A stretch of 64,000 nt of DNA, from contig NC_055988.1 in assembly GCF_018446385.1 (NCBI RefSeq), positions 163,754,209 to 163,818,208 of the forward strand, read 5' to 3'. Every line of letters begins with the position of its first letter. The first letter of the stretch is position 1. The position numbers and the translations under genes were made by a program. The notes under the pieces are model-generated. The model worked only from the letters and a program-made list of their open reading frames with translations. It did no database searches and was not told the DNA's origin. Origin of the DNA: Zingiber officinale (lineage: Eukaryota; Streptophyta; Magnoliopsida; Zingiberales; Zingiberaceae). Positions 50,801-62,369 of this stretch are shown here, in pieces.

Positions 50801-51739
50801 AGTTATTTATGGAAATAATACTAAATACAAGAGGCATACGATTCTAGAGTTTCGAATTCGTTTTCGATATAGTGTTCTTTTGTTTTTCTTTTCCTTGTGA
50901 TTTGATTGTTCTTTTCGGTTAACCTAAAGTTATTTTAGGAAATTAAATATTAGCTTTCTATAAAAGGTTTTGTCTAGTCGGTGGTGGTTGCTCCCATATC
51001 CAAGAAGGTCATGTGCCTCGCCACGTCAGTACTGGGAACCGATTATGGAAATTAATATTTAATGGAATTAATAACTTAATGTGACTTGGGTCGAACGTGT
51101 TAAGTTCCGCAGGAGATCCAAGTCAAAACCTAAAAGAACAAATAGATTAAGTTTTGGATCAAACGTGTTAAGTTCCGCAGGCGATCCAAAATTTAATTTA
51201 AAAGAACACATGGTAGCTAGGAAAAGGTTCAGACCTTTGTACAAAATTTTTGTACAGTGGAACCTCTAGGCTTTCTGAGTAGCATCCAACAGCCTTGCCA
51301 TCTTCCAGTTGAACTAGAACATAAGGCTTATTGGGCAATTGCAAATTTGAATATGGATTTAAAGGAAGCAGGGGAGAAAAGGAAGCTTCAGTTGAACGAA
51401 CTTGATGAATTAAGGATGGATGCATATGAGCATGTTAAATCTTACAAAGAAAGGACGAAGAAATGGCACGATCAGCACATTCTTCGTAAAGACTTTAATG
51501 TAGGAGATTTGGTTTTGTTGTTCAATTCAAAATTAAAACTTTTTCCTGGGAAGCTTAAGTCAAGGTGGACGGGTCCATATGAGGTAAAGAAGGTTTATCC
51601 TTTTGGAGCTGTAGATATTTGGAACAAAGATTTTGGGATAATTAAGGTAAATGGTCAACATTTGAAAAAATATATTCATGGTACGAAAATAGAAGAGGTA
51701 CAAAGGTTGTATTTTTCTGAACCTCGCCCTCCAGATTGA
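47894..51739 (+). pseudogene. Integrase of the Athila element, split by a solo LTR
   Basis: N-terminal HHCC finger ([10 protein letters not shown] and CDQCQ), then the DDE core: first Asp in WGIDFMGPF, second in VISDGGSHF, Glu in [11 protein letters not shown]. The frame is cut after RLVYGK by the 2.56-kb LTR 48729-51291 and resumes at 51292 with [15 protein letters not shown] and a C-terminal domain containing [19 protein letters not shown]. Removing the LTR and one target copy would keep the frame. Confidence 0.9.
48729..51291 (+). mobile_element. 2.56-kb solo LTR in the Athila integrase
   Basis: Starts TGTTAGAGTGTATAC and ends GTAGCATCCAACA, with the perfect target duplication GCCTT (48724-48728 and 51292-51296). 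Same family as 20537-22980. The middle (49680-50650) is rich in GGCCGGCC. An inverted repeat TTGTACAAAATTTTTGTACA lies near the 3' end. There is no coding region; open frames here are chance. Confidence 0.9.
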
Positions 51740-51823
51740 ATTCTTTTAGCTAGTATAAATTCATTTTGTTGGTTTTTACTTGTTTTTAATTTTGTTTTCA
51801 GGTTAAGCCATGACATTCAAGGA

Positions 51824-52090
51824 AAGTGTTTGGGCCGTGTTATCTAGACACGGCCGTGTAAGATATCCCGAGGAGAAAAAGGTCTAGGCCGTGTCCCATA
51901 CACGACCGTGAGAAGAAACCCGTGAAAGAAGAGGTTTAGGCCGTGTCCCAGACACGGCCCGTGTCAAGAGAAGGGGGCCGTGGCCGTGCGATGAGAAATG
52001 AATATGGCCGTGTGATATTACACGGCCTGATCCACATCTTTTTAGGGAATTAGGGCACGGGGTGTGGGCGGCACACGGCCGTGTACCGCC
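51824..52090. repeat. CACGGCCGTG palindrome cluster before the Athila third ORF
   Basis: About nine copies of GGCCGTGT or ACACGGCC, many paired as short palindromes, lie in the leader between integrase and the third ORF. The same motif is concentrated in both Athila LTRs and in the solo LTR 29455-31315. Confidence 0.8.
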
Positions 52091-52187
52091 GCTCGTTCCT
52101 CTTTCCTATTTTCCCATTTCTAAAGGTTTAAACTACTTCTTCTAATTTTTCTTTCTCATTCTTCTTAAGGAGATTTGATTTTCTTCC

Positions 52188-54424
52188 ATGGAAAACGTGA
52201 TTGAGGAGATTTCGGCCACAAGAAAAGGGAAGGAGAAGGTGGTTGCAAGAAAGGAGAGGAATGTTTGCTTTAAAGGTATTTCTAATGACTTTGGTATTGT
52301 TTTCTCTAGTGATGAGCAACGGTATAGATATTCTTCTTTATGTAAACGATCTCTTTTAGGCACTAGGTTTCTTGATGTTGAAACTTTAGAAACTTTGGGG
52401 TTTAAGGATGATTTAGTTTGGTTATTTGAAAGGATAGGATGGAGTGGTTTAGTGAACATAAAATATCCTACTTATCCTAGAATTGTTTTTGAATTTTTAA
52501 GCTCAATAGAGGTTGATAATGTTTAAGGTGGGGGGAAGTTTAAATTTCGTTTGTTTAATGAAAGTTATGAATGGACGTTGGGAGATTTTAATACTTGTTA
52601 TGAATTGCCAAAGAATGATGTGTGTGTGATTTTGCCCCAATTTGAGAATTCACATTTTTTGCGACAAATTTCTGAACAACCGCTATTTGATCCTCATAAT
52701 TCTAGAGTTTTCCAAATTATCAATCCTATTTTTAAATATGCTTACTTATTTATGAAAAACACTATATTTGGAAGGGAGGACAAAGAGGGATCAGTAAGAC
52801 TTATAGATTTGTATTGTTTGTGGGCAATGGTCGAAAATGTTCAAATTAATTCTGGTTATTTCTTTCTTAAACATTTGGCAAAATTAGGGAAATCGAATTC
52901 TACCACACCTATTATTTTGGGGGGATTACTTACTCAATTGGCCTTAGTATTAGGATGTGATTTGAGTAAATTAGAGGTGGTGGAGAGTTCTTGTACATTG
53001 GATTTGAATTCATGTTTAGCAATGAAAATGATTAAGCATGAAGAGCATGGATTTAGTTTATTCATTAAAAATGGTTTCCCTTTAAAATTGCCCAATCATG
53101 ATGATCCTGTCCGAACGCTGACTCAACGGACGCTGGGCACGAGGCGCTCTCCGATTGCTGACGTGGATCTTCGACTGGAGGCACGAAGCTCCGGCGAACC
53201 TGCACAGAAGTCGGGCCGGGAAGGGGTTCCCGGCGGCGACCCTCCGACGCTCAAGTCAGGCAAGCAAGTGGTGAAAAAAGTGGCTCCAAGGTTGTATATC
53301 GCGTACCTCCAGCGAAGTATGAGGCTCTTTATATAGAGCGGTGAAAGAGCTCCTGCACATCCACCGAGGTGCATACGTGTCCGCAGCCCATGCCTCGGTA
53401 TGTATCTGTCAGAAAGCTTACCTGACGTCATACTGCTACAGTCTAAGCATGTCCCTGATGGGATAGCGGAACCCCCTGTCATAAGATTTGAAGTATGGTC
53501 TACACGTGAAACATACTTGCTGTCAGAAAAAGGGGGTGTCCCTTGTCCTTTTCCCCTTCGCTCCGGATATGTCGTTCGTCCGGCCAACTTCAGTGACATC
53601 CGGCCGGACGTATACGGTTGTTTACTTGGGGAGATTCTCAATCATGTGCTCTGCGGAGACTGTTAGCAGTATGTTACCTGGTGGCTTTGGCCGAGCGTGC
53701 CGTCCGCTCGGCCTTCCGCTCTTGTCCACTGAGCGCCGGAACCCTGACTCCCAACAGGGCGCCTCGAACTATCAACCACCGGTGCGGTCGGCCTGCCGGT
53801 CGGACCCATCCCTCTCCGGACGTTAACACCGCCGGGTAGCCGGTCGGCCGGTCGGCCCCATCCCTCTCCGGACGGATATCTGCCACTTTGACTTCCACGT
53901 GGCATTGACTTTACCGGACGGGGTCCCCGGTTCTTACCACCGGATCACATGATTTTACTACAATTCATAATAAAGAGAATTGGTGTTTAAAGTTAGCTAG
54001 GCAACAATCTAGAGCTTTGTCATCTTTTACTCCAAGGAATGTTTCTAAGGGTAACCAAGAGATTCATAGTTTTATGTTTCAAGAACTTAATTCTGCTTTA
54101 AAAAATATTCATAGTGATTTAGATTCAACTAATGAATTTCTTGAGAATAAGAAGCTTATGGAGGAGGAACTATTTAAAAAGCTACAAGATTGTTTTAAGA
54201 GTGAAAGAGAATTGTGTGATAAGATTTCTAAAATGATGAATGCTTATAAGGCTAAAATGGAATTTCATGAAGATCTTAAAGGTTTTATGAGATTTGTACA
54301 GGATGATATTGATAAATTGTTTGAGTATCATAATTTTTTCAGAAACGAAGTTAAATGGTTTGTTAAAGATTTTGCATTTTTCTTCCCTGATTTTCCTGAT
54401 TTTCCACTTCCTCCACCATATTGA
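52188..54424 (+). pseudogene. Third ORF of the Athila element (ATHILA ORF-1-like), interrupted
   Basis: Begins at MENVIEEISATRKGKEK and is broken by TAA at 52524-52526. It continues (YEWTLGDFNTCYELP, LIDLYCLWAMVENVQINSGYF) to 53101, where a solo LTR splits it, and resumes from 53953 to a TGA at 54422-54424 after a Lys/Glu-rich coiled-coil part and FPDFPDFPLPPPY. It matches in style the ATHILA ORF-1 family, sometimes called env-like. I see no signal peptide or clear membrane anchor. Function unknown. Confidence 0.75.
53102..53947 (+). mobile_element. 846-bp solo LTR in the Athila third ORF
   Basis: Starts TGATCCTGTCCG and ends CACCGGATCA (ends TGATCC/GGATCA), with the perfect target duplication CATGA (53097-53101 and 53948-53952). 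It is GC-rich against the AT-rich host ORF. A TATA-like CTTTATATAG lies near 53325. Excising it would restore the frame. The family is different from the other LTRs in the window. Confidence 0.9.
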
Positions 54425-55467
54425 TTTCATCGGGACGATGAAAAGTTTAAGTCTGGGGGGGTGTCATGTACTGTTTAGTTTGGTTTTCAGTTTTTAGTTT
54501 TTGTTAATTTTTCATGTTGGTTCTTATTTTCATTGCTTGTTGCTTTATTTTGCTTGTTTTTGAAATAATCATGGCAAAAAAAAAAATTTGAGAACATCAA
54601 ATCTTCACTTATATGCTTTCTTGGATTCAAGTGAAATGTTAGCACGATTATTGTCTTGATTCATGATGTTCGAATGATGCTAGTAGTAAACTTTGTGTAG
54701 TTCTTTTTTCTATCTTGGGAAGCATTAATAAGCTAAGAATCTTATGGTGATGAGTTTTAGTTTTGGTTCAACCTTAAGGATTTTATCTTCACTACACTTG
54801 TGCTTGATGCTTGAATAGTTGATGTCATTGAAATAGTCATGATTCATCTTGTTTGCTTAGTACTTGGTTTCCATGGTGATTTCTCAACTTTCATTTTAGT
54901 TACTGGATGAGGCTCAAATCATTAAAGCTCATTTGGAAAAATCAAAATATCCCAACATGTGTGCTAAAAGTACATTTGTGAATAAGTTTTGCACAATGCA
55001 AACACTTATAAAAAAAAATAAGGGATATAAAAAACAGTTGTCATGAGTGGAATCTAGCAAGTCACCCCTTTGAGACCGAGTTAGGTTACTGGGGAAATGA
55101 CTGCTTAGCTTCCCTTGAGATTGAGCACACCTTTGAGACCTTGGGTTAGTTGAGAAATATGAACCAAGTGAATGGTGAGTAAGTGCCTATCACTGGTTAC
55201 TTGTCTTTCACTGGAAACACAAGGAATTCAAATTTGATGACGACTTGACTAGGACAAGGATTGAAACTTGAAGGGTGTTGAGTTACTTTTACACTGTGCA
55301 CAAGATTCTTATGCTTGAACCATACTTTACTTGTTTCCATGATCACGCTTGTTAATGAAACTTTTTGATAGAGTTAGGAAAGTGCACTAGGTTTTATGAA
55401 TGTGTTGTAGAACATATGAATTTAGACTGCAGCATTTTGCTTGAGGACAAGGTTTAAAGCAGGGTGG
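54425..55467 (+). other. Athila 3' untranslated region
   Basis: Non-coding, starting with a second purine-rich tract AAGTCTGGGGGGGTG (54450-54464), which in Athila elements lies just after the third ORF. It ends at the polypurine tract adjoining the 3' LTR. No gene is seen. Confidence 0.6.
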
Positions 55468-57059
55468 TGATGTGCGTAGATTATATACTCTTTTATGCAT
55501 GTTTTACGCACATTTACATACTTTGAGCATGCTTGATCTATGCATTTTATACTTCCATCTTTCCTTTTAGCGTATTTACTCTTTTGGTTCGAAGATCCGC
55601 TTTTTGTGCTTTTTACATAGGAGTCGAAATTGGTGAAGATTATTCGTCCTCGGGCAAGCTTGGAAGGAATTGAAGGAGAGAGCATCAGGTACCACACACG
55701 GTCGTGTAGTTTTAACAGGAAGGGAAGAGGACATGGCGTGTGAATCTCACACGTCGTGTCTTGATTGAAGAAATTAGAGCAGATACCTTACATGGGCGTG
55801 TAGATCTACACGGCCAGAGTCCAAGCGGTGGTGGCCATGTGCACCATCTCCCTTGCCTTCGACGAGGTCGACTGCTCGCTGGATCTACACGGCCGTGCTT
55901 GGTTGCTTTAAAGAGAAGAGAGCTAGGCCGTGTGAGTCACACGACAGAGAGGGAAGTGGACATGGCGTGTGAATCTCACACGGCCGTGGGTCGTGTGGCG
56001 CCCGATTTCCTCCTTTATTTAAACTCTCCTTCATGAATTGAAGGGATCTCTTCCCCTTTGGGAGAAGGCAAGATTTGGTGGTTTCCTCCCATTCTTGGGA
56101 TTTTTGGGAGATTCGAGGGAGTTCTTGGCGATTTCGACTCTGGAGCGAGGATTAGACGAGGCTTCTTCGTAGATAAGTTTTCTCTTTCCCCCTTTTCTTG
56201 GTTTCTTGGATTGGGGATTTAAGAAATGCTTGTAATCTTTATTTCTTCGGGTATTCTTCCTCGATTCATGGAGTAGATCTTGTATTCTAGGATTAAGGGA
56301 GTATTTGTATGATGGATTGATGTAATCTCTTATGAATTTGCCATTTTCTTGTTTCAATGACATTGTCTTGCTTGTATCAATTAGATCTTGAATGATTAAT
56401 GGTGATTTGTGCTTAATTCTCATTCTTGATTAATTGTTTGGATTTCTTGTGGACTTTGTAAAGATAAACTCTCACTCAATCATCCGAGGGATCCACATGA
56501 CAGGTGCAAGCCCGTGTAAGGACGTTTGAGAGATAATCTTGAAGAGGAAATAGGAATATTCAAGAGAGTAGGATGGATCTTGTGATTAGTTTCTTGTATC
56601 TTGATAGATTAATAAGTTGTGGGCTTCTATGTTGATATCCGAGGAAGGCATAGTAATAGGTGCGCTTCTGTGTAAGGACAACGTAGGTTCATGTCTAATT
56701 GATCATATTTAGATACATTTCTCAGTCCTTAGCCGGTTATCTATTGCAAGAGAGAATCGGCAACTTTCTACAAGTGTTTGGCAATTGAGGGATAAGAATT
56801 GGTGAACCATTTACATTCAATAAATCTTACAAAGAAACCGAAACTCCTAGAATCTCCCTTTATCATAATCCAAAACACTAAACTCTTGTTTGTTGATCTT
56901 TAATATTAGATTTGTTTACCTTCACTTTGCATCTGAAACAATTAGATAGTTGTTTAGCTAATTCGCATTGAGACATTTCTAGTGCTTATTCCAGTCCCTG
57001 TGGATACCATAATCTTTTATATTACTTGCGACATTTCCGTACACTTGCGAAGCGTAACA
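55468..57059 (+). repeat. 3' LTR of the Athila element
   Basis: About 1.6 kb, starting just after AAAGCAGGGTGG and ending GCGTAACA before the target duplication TCAGG. A few short deletions relative to the 5' LTR lie in the CACGGCCGTG-rich part. Confidence 0.9.
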
Positions 57060-57351
57060 TCAGGTTAATGTCTCCCTTCACCTCTTTCCTCTGCTTACTC
57101 ATTAGGGTTTCATCTTACCTGCTTCTTGATGAGGATGTTGTCGTTGAGATCTCCGAACATGAACTCGTCATCATTGTGGAGGAGTTTGGGTGAGGGGGAC
57201 GAAGAGGGGACGAACCGAAGCCAATCCCCAAGGGGAAAACCAAATCTCCGGAGCAAATCTTCCCGGTCATCTCGCCGTCGAGTGCATTCTTGATTTGTTC
57301 ACCCCCCAGTTTTCAGGGCTACGTTAGTTGAGCACCGTACGGCAGATCGAG

Positions 57352-57712
57352 ATGTGGATTTCCTGGGCGACGCGGATGCGGGCCTCCTTTGGAGCTTTCT
57401 TCCTTTGGCTCGTCACTTTGGTCTACTTCACTCAGGTTCCCTTCCTTTGGCTCTTATTTCCGACCTTGTAGAGTAGGGCTTCTTTGTCGATTCATTCTTG
57501 TACCTGCCTTTTTGGTAGTTTTCATTAATCTTGTTTCTCTATAAAAGACGTAATTTCGATCGTCATTTTTATATACTTTGGCAGGGTTTCAGATCCTTTG
57601 TGTGGACTGCAATTTCTTACCAGATGAAAGACATACTGAAGTTATCGCTGTCTTCATCACAGTTTCTAGTTTCTGTTCCTCATTCTCCATGGAGTATCAA
57701 ACCAATTTATGG
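57352..57712 (+). pseudogene. Captured folate-biopterin transporter fragment
   Basis: Exon 57352-57435 reads MWISWATRMRASFGAFF and ends VYFTQ. After a GT-AG intron, exon 57585-57712 reads GFRSFVWTAISYQMKD and ends PWSIKPIYG at a good GT donor. This is the first transmembrane region and following loop of plant folate-biopterin transporters (major-facilitator type, the relatives plastidial). Nothing downstream belongs to that family, so it is a fragment. The intron shows capture from genomic DNA. Confidence rests on the RSFVWTA..YQ and PWSIKP motifs. Confidence 0.75.
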
Positions 57713-58361
57713 GTAACCACTTAACCGTCTTGTGTTTGGTCCACTTAACCGTCTTGTGTTTGGTGGTTCGATGGATCTTATTGCCTGCTGCTTGCGTTGT
57801 GATTGGTACTTCAACACTTACAGACAAATGATCTGCATTTTATGTTAGCAATCACAATATGTAGCCAATTTATCTTATAAAATTGTTTTAGTAATCTGTA
57901 CGCAATTCTAATTCATGACTCTTTTGTTGTTGATGTGCATGTTATCATGAGCTTGCTAACGGTTAAATTATACTAACTCGACATGTTTATTTCTTTTGGA
58001 ACACTAAACTTTAAATGACTTGGTCTTTGTATATTTTCTCATAATAGATACACATAGTTGGAATCACAAGAGCATTTGGGCATTATGTGTGAGATCATAC
58101 TGTTTCTGATATTGATGCATGAAGGTGCATAACTTGTTGAGCAACACAAGGCAAATATGTCAGTATAAATTTCTTAAAACATAATATTTCATATCAAATT
58201 GTTTCCATATTTGTGATGCTGCTAAATGCATTTCTATTACTTACATTTGTATTGCTCGTATGAATTAGCTTATCCACCCAAATCAAAGAATAAAGGAAAA
58301 CAAATGTCAAACACGATTGTTCTCATGGTGATAATTATTTTTTCTTGTTGAACTCACACAG

Positions 58362-58834
58362 GATATTACTCTTGGTGTTTCCCTTGGTTCAGCAACCCAG
58401 ATCTCCATGTTTGTTGTAAGGATTTAATTTGATGTAGCTTTGAAATGAAATGTTGTGTATATGTTAAAGAATAGCTTACAATGTACTAATTTGCCCTTTT
58501 AAGGTTCCATTATGTGTTATGGTGGCTTGGATAACGGGAATCAAGATGGATCTTGATCTTAATCTGTTAGAAACTGGCTCATTGATCATGGCAATACTAG
58601 TAATAGCATTCACGTTACAGGTAACTCGTTGGGGTATGCTTGTTAGTTACACTAACTTCTGTTGTTGTTTTTCAGTTATTCTGAAATGCTAGGATTCAAC
58701 CAAAATTCTTCCTGCAAGACTCAACTAATGGTACTTTTAAAGGATGGAACTTCACATTACTTAAAGGGGCTTGTTCCCTTGCTGTGCTACTTGGCAATTG
58801 GTGCATGCTTCTTTGTTTTCAAATCCCCACTTGA
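58362..58834 (+). pseudogene. Captured CAX-type cation/H+ exchanger fragment
   Basis: Three exons with GT-AG introns: 58362-58415 (DITLGVSLGSATQISMFV), 58504-58620 (starts [17 protein letters not shown], ends AFTLQ) and 58743-58834 (DGTSHYLKGL and on). They match the C-terminal repeat of vacuolar Ca2+/H+ exchangers, including the conserved GSATQI signature of the second cation-binding helix. The N-terminal half is absent, so no transport is possible. It lies downstream of the transporter fragment, in the same orientation. Confidence 0.8.
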
Positions 58835-58849
58835 GTAAGTCTCAAAAAA

Positions 58850-59820
58850 ATTAAGTCTCCTCCTTAAGTGCATCTTTTTCATCATTATGATTCAAATTTA
58901 TGAACTCTGATATAAATTTAACTGACGAATACATGAAGGCATCAGCCAACAAGTTCCATAACCAGAATAGCTGTAGCGACTGTGGCCTAGCTAATAGCTA
59001 TTAAAAAATGGTAAAATATTCTTCATAATTACCTATTAATTTCCTACTTGTTGGCTTTACTCTTGAATTCATCACGTACTTGCTTGCAGAGCAGGAGCTG
59101 GCGAATTGCTGCTTCAACCAAACCATATTCCCCTGAACAAATTGAGTCTTGCAATAACTTTTTTACATATACTTTTAATTTGAGTTTTGCTTAGTTGCTT
59201 TTGTTTACCTCATGACAAGTGATGCTGAGACGGTTTTGTCCTCGTAAGACTACTCTACTGTTTGTTATACGAGATAAAACAAGGGTGAATATTTTCATAT
59301 GTGCATTTTTCAGCTTCCGTATTGGAGACTCCTAATCCAATGAAAATGAGTATTCATGTGCATTTTTAAAACAACGATTTTTAAAAACGAAAGCAACATA
59401 TGGTATAGGTCATGAATATTTTCACTTGTGACGAGTTGAAATGATATCAGTTGGTTCTAACAGTTATACTGATCCATAAAATTGGTATAGTTAGCACAAT
59501 TTGGTTTATGTCAATGTTAGTTCAGATCTTATTATAGGTTTGTAAAGGTTATATGAAAACGATTCACATGGTATAGGCCATCAACTGGCTGGTAAAATCA
59601 GTCTTGTTCAAAGTTTTGGACCATGGTCACTCTGGCTTGTTATGCCCAAAGAGAGTAGCACAAACAACACCACTAAATTAGAAGTTGAAGCTTAACTGAA
59701 TATACCAAACTTGATTTCCTCTTGTTAGAGTCAAGTTTATTATGTTCTAGTGTACAATTTTGTTCATACCATTGTGGCTTTAGTTTTGCTGATAGTTTCA
59801 TGCTATGTGATGGCCTTATT
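58850..59820. other. CACTA interior without recognised exons
   Basis: Intron-like AT-rich sequence between the exchanger and EXECUTER-like fragments. I recognise no protein motif. It may be intron sequence of the captured genes. Confidence 0.4.
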
Positions 59821-59824
59821 CCAG

Positions 59825-60072
59825 TCACAATTGAATGAGGCTATTTTAAGAGAGGATTATGGAGAAGCTGCAAAGCTAAAGTTGGCCATAACTAGTGCTA
59901 CAAAAAAGGATATTGTTGGAGCAGCATTGACTATTATGAATGTATGAAACTTGTCTTATGCACTTATTGTATTTAATTTATATTCTAAGCACTCTTGTTG
60001 CCACAGAGAGCTATAAAGGAAGAGCGATACAGCGATGCAGCTTTCATTCGTGATTATGTTGGGGTAGGACTG
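59825..60072 (+). pseudogene. Captured EXECUTER1-like fragment
   Basis: Exons 59825-59941 (SQLNEAILREDYGEAAKLKLA and on) and 60007-60072 (RAIKEERYSDAAFIRDYVGVGL) are joined by a GT-AG intron. The spacing of the EDYGEAAKLK and EERYSDAAFIRD motifs matches the UVR-like region of EXECUTER proteins, which in plastids mediate singlet-oxygen signalling. The rest of the protein is absent. Another UVR-motif protein is possible but less likely. Confidence 0.65.
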
Positions 60073-60544
60073 GTCAGTTTATTGGAATTAACTTGTTGCC
60101 AATTCTTACATCATCTTCATTAAGCTATGCTTGTCCCAATTTTTTGGTTTCAGCTACATGAAGCTATTCACTCCATCAAGCTTTATTCATTTTGCTATAT
60201 GCAAGGCTATAACAGTGGCTGCCAATTCTTATATACTGATTGAAAAAGAATTAGCAAGTGAGAAAAAAGAGTTCAATGAAATCCTACAAATTGAAGATTG
60301 TGATGGGACTTATTCATTAGTTGGCTATTGTTTATTAGTTATAAATGGAACTTATTTGTTTATTTATATTAAGATAAATTTTATTTAAACATGAGACAGG
60401 TTTCTTCTTTTGTGATTATAATTCTTGTATAAGTAACATTTTGAATGATATTGATGTGAGGAATATTCTTTCTTTTGTGATTATGATTTTTTATTATATA
60501 TTTATATTGAAATATAATATATTGGTATTAAAAGATAATAATTT

Positions 60545-60850
60545 AAAAGACAACGATTTAAAACAATTGTTGTTGTCTATCACCCTCAAAGACAACGGTT
60601 AAAAACCGTTGTCGTAGCCCCAAAAATGATTGTAACGGGCAATGTTATTAAAAAAATACTCTAAATAACAACGGTTTTAAACCGTTGTCTTTTCATTCAA
60701 AGACAACGGTTTTAAACCGTTGCAAAACTGTTGTCTTTTTAGTCAAAGACAACGGTTTAAAACTGTTGTCGTAGCCCCCAACTTTTAACAACACTGCCAA
60801 TTACAACAGTTTTAAAGGCTTACGACAACGGTTTTTAACCGTTGTCTTTT
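60545..60850. repeat. Right subterminal repeats of the CACTA element
   Basis: Dense copies of AAAGACAACGGTTTTAAACC and its complement, matching the left end. Confidence 0.85.
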
Positions 60851-60871
60851 AATGTTTTTGTTGTAGTGATT

Positions 60872-62340
60872 GAGTTGAAGTGTGACTATGAGGACCTAAC
60901 TATAAGATGACTCAAGAGGCCGAACCAAAATAGTGGGGAAGCTAATGACTCAAAAATTGTACTCGAAGAACAACAAGGTGAAGGAAGAATAGTGGGAGAA
61001 GTGTTTGATGATGGATTATAAATGATTAGATTACAACAAATCAAGTTTAATACAATTGGATCTCTAAATTTTCACTCCCTACATCACATTATAAGGAATG
61101 AGTTGAACTTTTTTTTAATGACTTCAAATCAAGCAAATGATGAAAGGAGTTATTGAAGAAATTAAAGATAGTACAAATACTAAATTTTTACATTAGTGGA
61201 GTCGTCAACTTAGCGGTCTTTCAGGATAGCTTCGTACATTCTGAAAGGGAATAAATCATGAGGGATATTTATCCTAACATAACAATTCTTTGCACGGAAA
61301 AGATCAGACACCCATCAAGATATTTAAGAATACTAAATATTGATAACAGTGAAGGTAATTAGTTGATTATAAAAGTCTTATTGAAGCATGATAGGTAATT
61401 TAGTATGTTTTTTTTCTATTGTTTTGTGTGCTTTTTTATCTAATTAAAAAATCTAAGTTGACTACCATCAAAAGCATCTTGAAATATATATTATTAATGT
61501 CAATTTATAACATACTAAAACACTTTCGATTTAGTAGATGATGGAGCCCTTCTTGATCCTCCTCTCCCCCTTTTCTCCGGAACTATGATTTTATATTGAT
61601 TCTCCTATGAATCCCCTTTTGATGTCCTATGAATCGAAGTTTGTTAGCCGAGGGCCAGCATTGTCAATGTGATCCCTCCACCAGTCAAGTTAAAAATGGA
61701 TTGAGATATGGGGCTCACGAGCGTGCATGAGAGAGTGAAAAAACTCGAAGAAGACGAAGAAAATTAGTTGCTACGTGAGATAAAAAAAACACTTACCTTC
61801 ATGGAACCTTATATAACTGTGGAGGTGGAAGGTCAACGTAGACCGTCGTGCAAGCCCTAGGTGGGTCACGTAAATGACTGCACGAGCGAAGCGTCATCCG
61901 TCAACCAACCGCACGAATGGGTCGTTGCCCTAGGGGCAATAGCTATTGGTGCATACACCTGGTGTTACTCGATCGTTTGCTCGTGGGATCCTTTTGATAT
62001 GGAGGGCATCGACCTAATGTACTGGGTCATGATACGATGACGACCTGGTCGGGTTCATCTGAATTGAATTTGTAGGCTATACCAAATTATATAAGGTGTA
62101 TACTTATCAAGAAAACCGTGGGTTCTACTTATATTGAAGAGAAATTAGAAGAATTCTTTAGACTTAACTTCAAATACAATGCAACTGATATGGAGATCTT
62201 TGTTCAGCATCTACGTGGTTTTTGGATTAATACCTAAGTTAGTTATCGGGAAAAGTCAAGATGAGTCAGACTTATTCACTAAGGTAGTCAACTTAACCTA
62301 AGTGAGATCTAGTATGTTACCCTATGGAGATTAAGTCATC
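60872..62340. other. Right flank of the CACTA element, no gene seen
   Basis: AT-rich up to about 61550, then more balanced. A stretch near 61700-62030 has a TATATAA motif (61810-61820) and could be an old LTR, but I found no second copy or TSD. Confidence 0.4.
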
Positions 62341-62369
62341 AGACCAGGGGACAAATCCTAAATTCTCTC

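Larger units (their letters stand above)
43346..57059 (+). mobile_element. Athila-type Ty3/gypsy retrotransposon
   Basis: Both LTRs (43346-44964 and 55468-57059) start TGATGTGCGTAG and end GCGTAACA, with the perfect target duplication TCAGG (43341-43345 and 57060-57064). After the 5' LTR comes TTTTTGGCGCCGTTGCTGGGGA, the primer-binding region usual in Athila. A polypurine-type tract AAAGCAGGGTGG precedes the 3' LTR. Order: gag, RT, RNase H, integrase, third ORF. Nested solo LTRs at 48729-51291 and 53102-53947. Its own length is about 10.3 kb. It lies in the CACTA element. Confidence 0.95.
42738..60868. mobile_element. CACTA (En/Spm) transposon carrying host gene fragments
   Basis: Starts CACTACAACAAAAATG and ends GTTTTTGTTGTAGTG, inverted ends of the CACTA superfamily, with the 3-bp target duplication ATT on both sides (42735-42737 and 60869-60871). 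Subterminal regions (42770-43015 and 60545-60850) contain many AAAGACAACGGTTTT motifs, many arranged as palindromes. No transposase is seen, so it is non-autonomous. Without the Athila insertion it is about 4.4 kb. Its interior carries fragments of at least three unrelated host genes, with introns: a Pack-CACTA structure. Confidence 0.9.

Noticed and set aside
53123..53905. Several GC-rich overlapping frames
   Set aside because: All lie in the 846-bp solo LTR and have no protein similarity I can see.
60131..60388. 85-codon frame after the EXECUTER-like fragment
   Set aside because: The part with NSYILIEKELASEKKEF may be a further captured exon, but I could not match it to a family.
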